This document shows positions 34,886-46,000 of a stretch of DNA of 64,000 bases, one piece after another. The translations under genes were made by a program, and so were the position numbers. This DNA comes from Mauremys mutica (lineage: Eukaryota > Chordata > Testudines > Geoemydidae): contig NC_059087.1 of assembly GCF_020497125.1 (NCBI RefSeq), positions 15,781,925 through 15,845,924 on the forward strand, written 5' to 3'. A model generated the notes under the pieces. It was not told the origin of the DNA. It ran no database searches and saw nothing but the letters and a program-made list of their open reading frames with translations. Numbering within the stretch: the first letter of the stretch is position 1; each line of letters opens with the position of its first letter.

Positions 34886-36729
34886 CTAATTATGTTGGTT
34901 TTCACTGCTAATCTCTCTGAGTGAGATGAGAACTGTCGTTTGAATGTGAGAAAGATAAGATAAGTATATATTTTTTTCTTTTAATATAGGAGTCTGATAG
35001 AAGTTTTCCACTTAAATAATTTTCCAGCAGAGAGAGATTACTATCAAGTACAAGAAGATAACTAACTACTCTTTCAGGAGTACTTTTAAATGATGATGGA
35101 TAAAGAATCCAGGCTGTTTGGACTGAGAAATTATGTTAATTTGTGTGCAGATAAAAGTAAGATATGAGCAATGTAATATAGTGTATATTTTCCCCAACAA
35201 TCTTCTTAAATCTTTCTCCTGCTCCTTAATCGGCAAGCAGCCATAAACTGCATTTTATAATTTTTTAAATGGCTTCCCTTACTGAGCAGAAAGAGTTGAG
35301 AGATTTGGAGAAAAACATCATTCATTCATTGTTTGAAGCAGTCTCTTATTCTAGTCAATAGGGCTCTTTTCCCTGGGGTAGATTAATTTCTTCACTGCAC
35401 TGAAGTGACTTGTATAACCAGTATGCTTACTTTGGGCTGCATGTACTATCAGTCCAAACACACCTCTTAGATCTATGGGAAAATGTGGCACTATTGGCTG
35501 CCCTGATTTTCTTTAGAACAAGAGCTATGAATCCAATGTATTTCATATTTTTAGTTTTTGCATTTAAAGTGTTACCATTATTCATAAGCAAGGGTGAATT
35601 TAGGACCCCATTTAGCCAATTTCACTACAATTTCAGCCTCTTCCCACAAACAAAGTCCTTTTCTCCTAAAATCCAGGATGGACTCTTGTCTTCTACACTG
35701 CCATCCTTAAGCTATCTTCCAAGTGAGGCAACCCAACTTAACTTAACCCAGCAGGGGAAGTATCTAAAATTAGCAGTGGTACAAACTGGCACTCCTTTTG
35801 CAGCCTCAAAAGAGGCAAAGGACTGAATGGGCTGTAAATTATCTGAATTCTAGTGTCAATCTCTTTAACTCAGATTGAGGGACGCATTGGTGGGGAAGTA
35901 TGTTGACAGTATGGCATGGACAGTGGCCATGCCTGTTGTGTGGATAAATATGGAATTTTACACACAAGTGTTATCACTTTGGCACCTTTCATAAGAACAG
36001 TATTCAAAAATATTTAAAGAAAAGCAATTAAAAAAACGCCAAGTGCTAACAGTTCTTAAACCAAATTATAAATCTCCCAATTCTCAATGGAGGTGAAGAT
36101 TTGTAGAAATACTAATGTAATCTTTCTATGTGTCTTTCTTAATCTTCAAATAATAAATGCTAGTTTTCCTCCCTCTAGACAAAAGATATAAATCTAAGAA
36201 TGTGACTAGGGAAGTGCTGGGGAATTTATGTAATGTCATTTCATATAAGGAAAATATGGTATATCACATGTAAATCAAAAGAAGTATCTTTAAAGAGAGC
36301 TGGTCAAACTCAAATTTGTCCCAAGATGTAAGGATCAGTCTACAACCCTTGTTCACATGATTAAAATGTACTTTGTGAGGAAGACAGCTAATGTGAGTTA
36401 GGAATGACCTCTGGGGGGAAAACAAACAAAAAACCTAAGACCAATAGAAGTGTTTTCATTATTACCTTGTAATCCCAATGGAAACATTTATTTTTAGACA
36501 AGCATTTTCACACAGTGTTTGCAAGCCAAAGACTGCAGCATTGAGATCTTGAACGTGACTCTAAAGAAAAGCAAAACTGACTTCACTTATTTTCATTTCC
36601 AAGTAGAAAGAAAAATAAAGGGCATAAACAGTGAAAAAAATGTAAACATTTTTGAAAATCCAGTTTGAGTATAACTCAATAAAGTTGGTGATAGTAACTT
36701 CAAGAGGGAACTAATTTTTTTTAAATGTT
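34886..36729. other. Intergenic, no supported gene
   Basis: An open frame of 138 codons at 35410-35826 has no splice context, no recognisable domain and a composition like its surroundings; I do not regard it as coding. Confidence 0.55.
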
Positions 36730-36730
36730 T

Positions 36731-37126
36731 TTAAAATTGATGGCATCCCTCTAGAAATTTTATGTATTTAGCATTTGCATAGTCGTCTAGCCAAGAGATG
36801 GCATCTTCAGTGGCATGATGCAGTTCTTCTAGGCCGCCGCTGAACCTAGTCAGCAGGCATTCATCGACAATGTGCGTCATTGTCTGTGTCACGCCGCAGC
36901 TGCACAAAGGGCTGTCACGAAGGCCCCAATGATACTGGTTTGCTGCACAGAGACTTTGCCCTGTCCGGAACCTGTTCAACAGGGACCATTGGCAATACAG
37001 CAGGTCAAAACCAGGCGGGCAGATTGTGGGGTTGGCGAAGAGGGACTGGTTGGGGATTATAACAAATATCCATTCCTCTCCCCAGAGTGTTTCCTCCCTA
37101 ACATCCGGCGTGGCGGATGAGATCAT
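36731..37126 (-). pseudogene. LINE C-terminal zinc-knuckle-like fragment
   Basis: The minus-strand frame contains SLLNRFRTGQSLC, WGLRDSPLCSCGVTQTMTHI and VDECLLTRFSGGL. This Cys-x-Cys-Gly...His...Cys arrangement, preceded by NRFRTGQ, is the C-terminal tail of certain non-LTR retrotransposons. It differs from both the CR1 copies and the piece at 32.8-33.2 kb, so a third LINE clade has been active. Exact clade is not determined. Confidence 0.65.
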
Positions 37127-38916
37127 AATGGGCGAAGTGATGGCAAACGTGCAGCTGGTGGTTTAAAAAGGTCATTGTGCAGCGGCAGGCTTGAAAAGCC
37201 TGAGTACATTTATAAAGGGTTTGTCACCCTGGGTACAGCACACTTCAGTGTTGTGTACAGTCACTCTGAATTATCTTTGGCTTATGTATGATTGATATTT
37301 GGACATAGACCTGTGTCTTTTCAGTTTTTTTAAATATATACATAAATTCTTATTTCTGTATTATGGTTACAAAATTGACTTTTAAGATTACATCACCCCC
37401 AAAAACGCATAAAAAAGAATTATGGGAGGGGAAAATGTGCTGAAACACGGCAAGGCAGGAGTAGTTTGCCGCAACATACAGAAGATAGGGGGATGAAAGA
37501 GTTTGGAGGTTTCAGGGAGGGACTATGGGCAAATTCTGTGTGCGACATGGCAGTTGCTCCACAGTGTTGCCTCCCTTTTTTGCCCCAATAGCATGGTTCC
37601 TTCCCCAGTAACCCAGACATGCCAACTCTCATGAATTTATCGCGAGAGATGCAATTTCTACGTAAAATTAAGCCTCACTCATGATCTCGGGATAGAACTC
37701 TCAAATGCCTCCAGGTGCTATAAATAATAAATATCTGATGTGTGCATTGGGGTGTGAGCTGCTCCCTTCAAAGTCCTTTCCAGTTTGTCTGAGCTGTGTA
37801 TTGATCAGCAGCAAAAAGAGAAGGGGAAGAGAAAAGCAAAGAACTAATCTTCAGCTTCCTTCACTTCAGAATTTTATATGCACATGCAACCAACAAAAGA
37901 TTTAGAGATTGAAATTCAATAATATCTTGACTTCCTGCCACCGGAAAGAGCAAGAGAGTGACACAAATCCCTCTAGAGCCATTACTGACTGATTGAATAG
38001 TTCGGTGGATGAGCTCTAGAAGGAGTTCTATCCATTTCACCATGACCAGAAGATGGCTAGATATGGAGAGTGTTGTAAATATGGGGAAAGATAAGATATT
38101 TGGGGTTCTATAAGGAACTGCTCATGGTGTGTGTGAGGGTGTGGAAGTAGCATCAACGTACATGAAAAGCAATGATGGTAGTGTACTGTTCAAATGCACA
38201 TAGTGCTGAATCAGTACATTTCTAATTATTATTTATCTGTCTGGCTACGCAGCATAGCATTTAAAACCTAATTTGTTGTATAATTTAATTTTAATTGAAT
38301 CTCCCATAAACACATGACTCACTAAGCTAGCTGTACATTTCACTTGCCATCTTTCTGCATAGATGTTGTAGGAGCTGAACGAAACCACTTGTTCTGTGCT
38401 ATCACCATGGTGCAGTAATTCCTTAGTGTGATAGTAGGGGATCTCTCTGCAGGAACATTTGGAAAATGTGTTTTCTCAAAGCCACAATACAAAGAAACAA
38501 CTTTCTCCCTCTACTAATGCTATTGTTTACAAAAAGATTTGGGTATAGTGTTTCTAGCTGTATCCCCCTCAGGTAGTTAACATGTACAGCATATGCTGGC
38601 ATTTTCTTCTGTTACGCAGAGATAACAAGTGTTAAAGGCACCAGCCAACAGTAAGGACTAAGTCCAAAGTAAGCTTGAAGTTGATGTAAGCAGAGTCAGA
38701 ATGAACTTTTACCCTGACATCTGGTGGGGAGCTGTGGAAAAGGACTTCAGGGGCTGATCTCATTTGCATGGGCACACCCAGCCTGCCAACCATGATGGAC
38801 TGCTTGCCCAAATGGTCACTTTGGCTGCTGTGGGATCCCCAGTCTCTTTGTTATTGGGGCAGGAGTAATGAAGTGTTGCTATCCTGGTTATGTGAATTGC
38901 CCTCAACTAAGTAGCA
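37127..38916. other. Intergenic, no feature seen
   Basis: AT-rich unique-looking DNA without coding or repeat landmarks. Confidence 0.6.
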
Positions 38917-39342
38917 CTCGCTAGGCGCCACAAGCCTGGGAGGCAGGAGAAGTGAAGCAGCTCACCCTGCCCCACCTCCTCCCTGAGCATGCCATTGCTG
39001 CTTCACTTCTCCCGCCTCCCAGGCTTGTGGCGCCTAAGCTGATTGGCACCGCAAGCCTGGGAGGCGGGAGAAGTGAAGCGGCCACGGCGTGCTCGGGGAA
39101 GAGGCGGGGCAGGGGTGAGCTGGGGCAGGGAGTTCCCCTGGGGGCCGCCTCCTCCCCCCCTTACTTGCTGCAGGCAGCCCTCCCCACGCTCCCCTGCCCC
39201 AGCTCCCTCCGCCTAAATGCCGGCGGCGACCGGGGCGGCCGAAGATCCGGCCACCACGGTCACTGCCGAAGAAAATGGCGCCCCCCAAATCCTAGTGCCC
39301 TGGGCAACCGCCTAGGTTGCCTAAATGGTTGCACCGGCCCTG
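38917..39342. mobile_element. hAT-derived GC-rich MITE
   Basis: The right end (ggttgcaccggccctg) matches the terminal type of the element at 5021-5363. The segment 'cacaagcctgggaggcaggaga' occurs once forward (38927-), once inverted (38996-39037) and once forward again (39047-39082), giving a strong palindrome. Open frames through it are composition artefacts. The left boundary is approximate. Confidence 0.6.
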
Positions 39343-40589
39343 TGTGCATCCCTGTTGAAATCAAAGAACAGTCCAACCAAGGCTGCTGTAGTGACACCCT
39401 TGTTACATCAGGTCTAGTGTTTGTTTAAGGTTGGTGTAGAATGAAGGGAGAGCTTCCTGTTTCGTTTGCATGTGTAAATCAAGCAGACCTTACTTATTTA
39501 TTTTTTTCCCTTTAAATGCCCAGAGTTTAGGGGAGGAAAGTGAATGAGATTCTGCTATACCAGGTGTGGAAAATGCAGAAGGGACCAAAATCTATTCTTG
39601 TGCAAAAATCTGTTCTCCTCCCTGAAGTCAATAAGGCTACACAGGTGTAACTTTCAGCAGGAATTGGCCTGTGTTCTCATTTTCTTCTCAAATCACACAC
39701 ATTCCATGCTTACCCAACATGTTCCACTTGGGAAAGAAGTTAGTTTGAATTGGGGCAGAAAAATGAGGACTAACTTCAGGTTTATTTAGCTTTAAGTATT
39801 TGGAATGAAACTCAAAAGAAATCAAATGAGAGGTGATTTTATGATGGATTGAACTGCTAGAGAACCAGCAAATAGATAGAACCTGCCTTTAGCTTATCCA
39901 GACAGTCTTTCTATCATAGCCTGCTAAGAAGTGGATTTAAAATCCTTGAGGGAGAGGGGAGGGAGAAACGTACATTGTGTGTTGAGCTTCTTCCAGTGCT
40001 TTTGCAACCCCTTAAAAGTACAGAGATGCACTGGGCTGTGGAACTAGGCTGAGCATAAGGAAAGAACTTGCTTGCCTGTGCATCCCAGTACAGAAAAATA
40101 CATCAAAGAAAAAATTTAATTTCTTTGATTTTTAGAACAGTTCAATACAGTATTGAACAGAGTGCATCATCAATCTGAAGCCCCTTGATGGAAGGTACTA
40201 TAAAAGTTAAAGTACTGGTATCCAAAATGGGATGTTCTGTTTTGTTTTGCCTACAAGTGTGTGGGAATTCATTACTTATACATGGGAGAAGCAAGAGTTC
40301 TGTCTGGAGCTGGACAGAATGTGTGCAGGTTCTGTGCAAGCTTCCCACCCTACCGCTCTGGTACTGCCTCTTCCCCTGCCACTCCCTTTCCCTGCCATCC
40401 CCAGGCACTCACCAGTTGTCCAGAAACGGGACCCAGCACACATAGAAGCTGATGATGACAGGCACTAGGACCTAGGAGTCAGAATCCTGGAGCTGCCTGC
40501 CAGCTTCAGCCCAGGAGAGGGACAGAGGGAGCTTCTTCCCCCCCTGACCGCTAAGCAGAGCTTTGGAGAAATCAGAGGTGGAGGATACT
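39343..40589. other. Intergenic, no feature seen
   Basis: No coding or repeat signal was recognised. Confidence 0.55.
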
Positions 40590-40944
40590 GGGGGCGGGGA
40601 CGATGCCTGCTCTACACATTTCGCCGCCCCAAGCACGGCATCATGCCGCGGGAGGCGCTCTGCCGGTCGCCAGTCCCGCGGCTCCAGTGGACCTCCCGCA
40701 GGTGTGCCGGCGGAGGGTCCGCTGGTCCCACGGCTCCACCAAAGCGTCGCGGGACCAGCGGACCCTCCGCAGGCACGCCTGCAGGAGGTCCACCGAAGCC
40801 GCGGGACCAGTGGACCCTCCGCAGGCACGCCTGCGGGAGGTCCACCGGAGCCGCCTGCCGCCCGACTGGCGACCGGCAGAGCGCCCCCAGCGGCATGCCG
40901 CCCCAAGCGCGAGCTTGGCGTGCTGGGGTCTGGAGCCGCCCCTG
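40590..40944. mobile_element. hAT-derived palindromic GC-rich MITE
   Basis: Outer arms (ccgcgggaggcgctctgccg at ~40644, and its inverted counterpart near 40865-40900) enclose a 52-bp unit present twice in tandem (40748-40799, 40800-40851) and once in inverted orientation (40681-40739). The right terminus ggagccgcccctg is a hAT-type end. Up to five overlapping open frames occur on both strands purely because of the GC-rich symmetric sequence. Confidence 0.65.
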
Positions 40945-41299
40945 CTCAAACTACACATGGCAGGGCTTCCCATCGTAACCAGATTTTTAGTGTCCGGTCA
41001 CCAGTGTTAACCGGATACCTGACAGTGTGTTCCTGCAGCACTGGGAGACGCGGGCGGGAGGGAGCGGAAGCAGCAGGCTGCTGACTGAGCTCCTTCCAAG
41101 CCAGTGGGGGCTACTTTGCCTTTCGTGCTGGCAGGAGCGCTCCAGCAGGGCTGGGTGAACAAGCTTGCTCCCCCACACCCAGCCCCGGCCATGCCCTCTG
41201 CTTGACCATACCAAAAGGCAAACAAAGAACCCCAAATGTATTATTATATTTAAAAAATATTTTAAAGCTGGTCATGACTTGGGAGTGGGAGGAATTTGG

Positions 41300-41420
41300 G
41301 TTACCAGCCCTCCAGGATTTTCCTTGAGTCTCCAGGAATTAAAGATCAATCTTTAATTATAGATTATGTCATGTGATGAAAACCTCCAGGAATACGTCCA
41401 ATACTGGCAACTGTAGTGGG
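41300..41420. mobile_element. Small TIR element ('ccagccctccaggatt' type)
   Basis: The left end ggttaccagccctccaggat and the right end aatactggcaactgta are imperfect inverted repeats, with an internal inverted pair around agtctccaggaatt / aaacctccaggaat. It is a short non-coding DNA element. Confidence 0.5.
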
Positions 41421-41464
41421 GAGGAAGGAGGAACGACTGACTCGGGCTTTTCTAATATTTGGAG

Positions 41465-41640
41465 CTGGCAGGGCCACCGAGAGTGGGGTTGGGCCCCAGT
41501 GAAAAACATTTTTCAGGTCTCCCAGCAAGGGCAGACCAGCTAAACAGGGCCGGGGAAGCAGGCCCCGAGCCCACTTCTGGACCGCCGGGCCCTGGTAATT
41601 TGTGCTGGCTCCCCTCCCGTGGGCCCTGGGAGCTGGCAAT
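41465..41640. repeat. GC-rich repeat, probable hAT derivative
   Basis: The segment (cagggccaccgagagtgggg ... cctgggagctggca) resembles the 'cagggccgcc' class of hAT ends but the inverted terminus is not clear. Confidence 0.35.
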
Positions 41641-41949
41641 ACTGCCAACTATGTATTTCTAAGTCCCACCCCATCCTTGTATTTAAGTGTCTCTCAAGTA
41701 TTTAAAACCAGAAAGACTGGGCCCCAAATCAGTATTTAGCTTTCCCCTTTCAGCGCAGAATTATGTCCGGAGCAATTCCCTGGGAAGGCAGCGTTGCTGG
41801 TTCATTCTGTGCCAGCTAAATTCCACTGATTGTGCTATAGTCAAATTAACTGTGGCTTAATTACTCGATATTTAACAGAAATGCAGGTATCACAGATAAC
41901 AGAGTTATTACAGCATTATTACTCTTTGAGGGCAATTGTTACAGGACAT

Positions 41950-42620
41950 TCATTTTGCCCATGACAAAGATGGGCGCCAGCGTGCTCTGCGATTAATATA
42001 TTACCTCAAAAGGGAACAGCGCCCAAATCCAAAATGCCCGACACACTCTCGCCACTGGTGCCCACCTCCAAGATGGCCGCCGCGCGTCCTTCCTCCGCCT
42101 CAATAGTCGGTTGGCTTCCCCAATCCAAGATGGCTGCCTAGCGCGGAGGAAAGCGGCGCTCTAGCGCGGCCAGCTCTATGGTGGAAGCGGAAGCCTTCTC
42201 TTTCCGTGCCTCCCTGCCCTCGGGGTTCTCTATGATTCCCCTGCTCTGGTCTCCAATAGGAGGCGTGGGGGAGCTGGGGGCCCCGCCCAGAGCCTGATCA
42301 GCTGATGGCTGGCAATGTCTGTTGACAGCAGCAGCCTCCGCGGCAGGACTGGGTGTAAGAGGCTGGCGCTGGGGGAGGGGATCGCCGCGAAGCCCCCCTG
42401 GGCTGGGGGCAGGGCGGTGAGCGGGAGGGACGTTGCGGGAGAGAAGGGGAGGGAGGACGGGGCCCTGGCAGCAGCCCCAGCCTGGCTCCTGTGTGTCTCA
42501 CCCTCAGGGCTGTGAGAGGCCTTGGAGGGCCAGGCTCTGAGGGGGGCCCTGCTTGCCCTAGAGAGGGAAGGAGCGGGGAGGAGAGTGCAGGGATTTCAGC
42601 CCACACACTAGAGCAACGCA
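41950..42620 (+). promoter_or_regulatory. CHFR: CHFR CpG-island promoter with YY1-like sites
   Basis: GC and CpG content rise sharply here against an AT-rich background. Three YY1-like motifs occur: aagatgggcgcc (41967-41978), aagatggccgc (42070-42080) and aagatggctgcc (42127-42138). ETS-type ggaagcggaagc sits at about 42182-42193. No TATA box is evident. YY1 sites near the start are typical of TATA-less housekeeping promoters (known), and CHFR in mammals has a CpG-island promoter (known). Transcription start is inferred at roughly 42130-42200. A second transcript in the opposite direction cannot be excluded. Confidence 0.75.
42150..42416 (+). other. CHFR: CHFR exon 1, non-coding (5' UTR), start approximate
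   Basis: A donor GCG|GTGAGC at 42416/42417 ends a GC-rich segment downstream of the promoter motifs. The main start codon lies in exon 2, so this exon is 5' UTR. It contains two upstream ATGs (42305 and 42315). The second opens a frame that runs through the donor and would be closed by the TGA at 42921-42923 of exon 2. The donor is chosen on strength and position; another (GGGT|GTAAGA near 42353) is possible. Confidence 0.5.
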
Positions 42621-42917
42621 GAAGAGCTGGGGCTGGTGCGTGTGCAGGTGTCTGAGGGGCTGCTGAGGGGGAGGTGGGTCTGGAAATAAAGAGATGAGGG
42701 GGGAAGTGATGGCTTTGGACAGAGAACAGCCAAGAAGGGGGAGAGGGATGGGGTGGGGAGAGAAGGCTGGGGAAAGAGAAAGATCATCGGCAGTGAAAGC
42801 TGCGAGAGGAAGAACAGATGGGGGAGAGAGGTAGGACGGCTGGGGAGAGAAACTCTACTGTTTCCAAGTGAAACTTTTATCGTGTGTCTTGTGATTTCTT
42901 TTTTTTTTTTAAATCAG

Positions 42918-43062
42918 ATGTGAATCCAAATGGAGCACTCTGAAGGAGGAGACCAAAACCAGCAGCAACAGCCTTGGGGGAAGCTGATCCGGTTAGGGAC
43001 AGATGAAGCGGAGCCCCATGTCTTACTGCTGAAAAGAGAATGGACAATTGGGCGGAAAAAAG
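42918..43062 (+). CDS. CHFR: CHFR exon 2 (first coding exon)
   Basis: The acceptor follows a T-rich tract (aaatcag|atg) at 42917/42918 and the donor is AAG|GTAAGC at 43062/43063. The main ATG is at 42930: the product begins MEHSEGGDQ and continues with PWGKLIRLG and VLLLKREWTIGRKKG, closely matching the start of CHFR. The exon opens with ATG TGA, a start-stop pair 12 bases before the true start. It contributes 44 codons plus one base and the first strands of the FHA domain. Confidence 0.93.
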
Positions 43063-46000
43063 GTAAGCTGGTGTGTGATTTGCAAGAGGTCGGACTAGGT
43101 GATCATAGTGGTCATTCTGGCCTTAAAAATACATGAAGATGGACTCTGAAACATGCCAGGTATGTTAATATCTGGTGTGAGGATAAGGTGGAGGTAGGAT
43201 AGAAGAGGCCCACCTCAATGCTTGCCACAAAATCCCTTGTTCCCTACTCTAGCATTTCCAGAGAGAAAAGTTGTGCTCTCGCCCTGTCTTTGGCTTTCTT
43301 TTTTAATGGGGTTCCTGGTGATATCACAAACACCCAATCCCGTGAATTTGTGTTGATGATTTCCCTGATTGTTTCTGTGCAAATAAAAAAGCACTACATT
43401 TCAAACCAAGTTTTGTCATGCCATACCTATTTTGTCACCACTCTCTCCTTTTGCTCTTGTGATTTAAAAAAAAAAAAAAAGAAGGTGGGGAGGATCTGCA
43501 ATGCAACATTTTCACACTTTAACACACACCTACAATCCAAAAAGCTGCCTTCTGGCTGCATGATGGTTGCTAACATATTAAGATACTTTTTATGAGAGTT
43601 GATTTGAAATGCAAGTGTTTCTGTGTTTAAAAGTGTTGACTATTTTATTTTATTTTATTTTAAGGGAATTCCATGTTTAAGGCAAATTATTCACTTAACC
43701 TTGCACTGTGCCATCTGGCACTAACTTTAGGTTGCCTGTCCATCAACTCAGTGCATATCATGTTGTAGCACCTAGCATCAATGAAAGTATATTATAGTTT
43801 ATAGACTCTATATGGTCAGTCAAAATGGAATTAATGGACCATATTATAGGGAAAATCTAAATATCTTTTTTCTGTTAAATTTAGTACCATATATTTGTTG
43901 CCCTTTTTGATGACTATTGCTAAATACCAACAAGATGTCCACACTAGGAAATCTTCTTGTTGAATATCAGTGGGCTTATATGGCAGATAAAGATTGACTT
44001 TTGCCTGCTGAATTGCTCTCATAATCATTTAACAGTTAGATTACTAAAGTGTTCAGTTAGAAAAATACATAACCAAAATTGCCATCTACTGCTCAGCAAA
44101 ATATTGTTGGCACCATTATCCTATTAGAAAAATATGTGGGATTCTGGAAAAATTAATTTAGTCCATGCTGTTCCCCTCTTCTTCCTGTCCCTTACACTAT
44201 ATTCCAAGAGCCACAAAGAGTAGAGGGGTACACCAGTGCAGAAGTGCTGAACTACTTCTGGGGGAAACTACGACGTTCTAGTCACTTTCAGCAAGAATCA
44301 CATGACCATGAAGTTGTGCAGCACAGGTTGTAGCTGTTGGTTGTCCCATGGACATTAGTTTTGGAAAAATAGTGGTAAACCATTATCAGGGAGGATTGAA
44401 TGTATTGGGAAGTAATCCGGCACCAGGCTATGAATGGGAGGATATGAATCACGTTCCTTATTATGGCCCCTCTTACAAGGGAAGTGTTGCAAGATAGAAT
44501 AGTGTTTTAGTGTGAAGCCTTGAATATGGCTGGGAAGGAGGGATTAAGGTAGTGTCAAAAGGTTGCTCAGAACCCTAGAATGGGTGGGAAGGTTCCCATC
44601 ACCCCCCAAATCATTAATACTCCTGCCTAATGACAGTGAACTGCACTAGGTTTTAAATTTTCTTTGTCTTTAATAATCTAAAGATGGTGCTAACACGTGT
44701 AAGAAAATTTTGTTTTTAAAAGAAGAGTTCTGCCTATGTAAATTCTCATGGGATATTTATAAACATATTGATCATAAACATTTTCTTTTTAAGGTTGTGA
44801 CTTGTCCTTTCCTGGCAACAAACTGGTGTCTGGAGATCACTGTAAGATTACAGTGGATGAAGAATCTGGACAAGTATCATTGGAGGATACCAGGTTAGCC
44901 CTGCTTTAAACTTTTATTTCTGGTTGCTGGAGTAAAATTCTGTTTAGTGCTCATGAAAGGCATTAGCTGTACATATCAGAGAGTAGTTGGTAAGTCTCTT
45001 ATTGTTAGGTGTTAATTTTTTCCAACAATCTCTAAAACTCATCTCCTCTCTCTCCCCCACGGAATGCCTAGTTTACTGGATGAAAGACAGACTGGTCGTT
45101 TTGTATACCATGTGTCTTATTATGTGATTGTAATTATAGCATTGTGAAAAAAATTATCAGTGACTTCAGGAGTTTTTTAAAAACTGTTCATAGTGAATTA
45201 GTATATGACACACTCATTCCTTATACTAGCTCTCTTCCCTACCTCCATCCCCAGCTTCTTGGGTCGGGGAGGAAATACATTTGCACAGATAACTTCAAAA
45301 ATGTGCAATGGATATGAATAGAGATTCATATTTGTTATTCCTTTTGGTGTTTAAAATATCTCTGAAGGTAGCTTATATTTCACAGAAACTTTGGGGCTTG
45401 AAGGGTTGTCTGGATTTTGGCTTTATTTATAGTTTAAACTCCCTTTTGGATCTATGGTAATGAGCACTGTATAAATACTTATGCCTATTGTTTTATATTT
45501 TGAAATTATTTTGTCACCTCAAGCACTTCAGGTGGAGAGGAGAGAAAAGGGGCCTAATAAGTAAAATTATAAGTCAATAAACTTAATTAAATAATTGAAA
45601 TTGCTCAGTACAGCATTGTAACTCTTGATGTTGCCATTAGTCATTTATCATCAGATTGTTTTTTGTTTTTTTTGGTAGGTTCTTTTCTCTAATCAGTATT
45701 TCAGGGAGTTATTATGTATTGATATAATGCTTAAAGGCCCTAATCCTGGAAAGACTCATGTATGTGCTTAACTTAGCTCACCATGAGCAGTCCCAATGAA
45801 GTCAATGGAACTACTCCATAGTGCATAAAGTTCAGCACATAAGTTTTTGCAGGATCAGGGCCAACACACTTGCTCTTCTGGGAGAGGTTATTTCCTGCTG
45901 GGTTACAAGAATGCTGATGAGAAGCTTATGCAGTGTTGTTCTAGCCATGTCGGTCCCACAATATTAGAGAGACAAGATGAATGAGGCAATATCTTTAATT

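Noticed and set aside
35410..35826. 138-codon open frame on +
   Set aside because: No splice context, recognisable domain or coding-like composition; length is within chance for AT-rich DNA.
38952..39428. 158-codon frame
   Set aside because: Most of it lies in a hAT-derived GC-rich repeat.
40472..41084. Up to six long overlapping open frames on both strands
   Set aside because: They follow from the GC-rich palindromic MITE at 40590-40944, which lacks stop codons in many frames.
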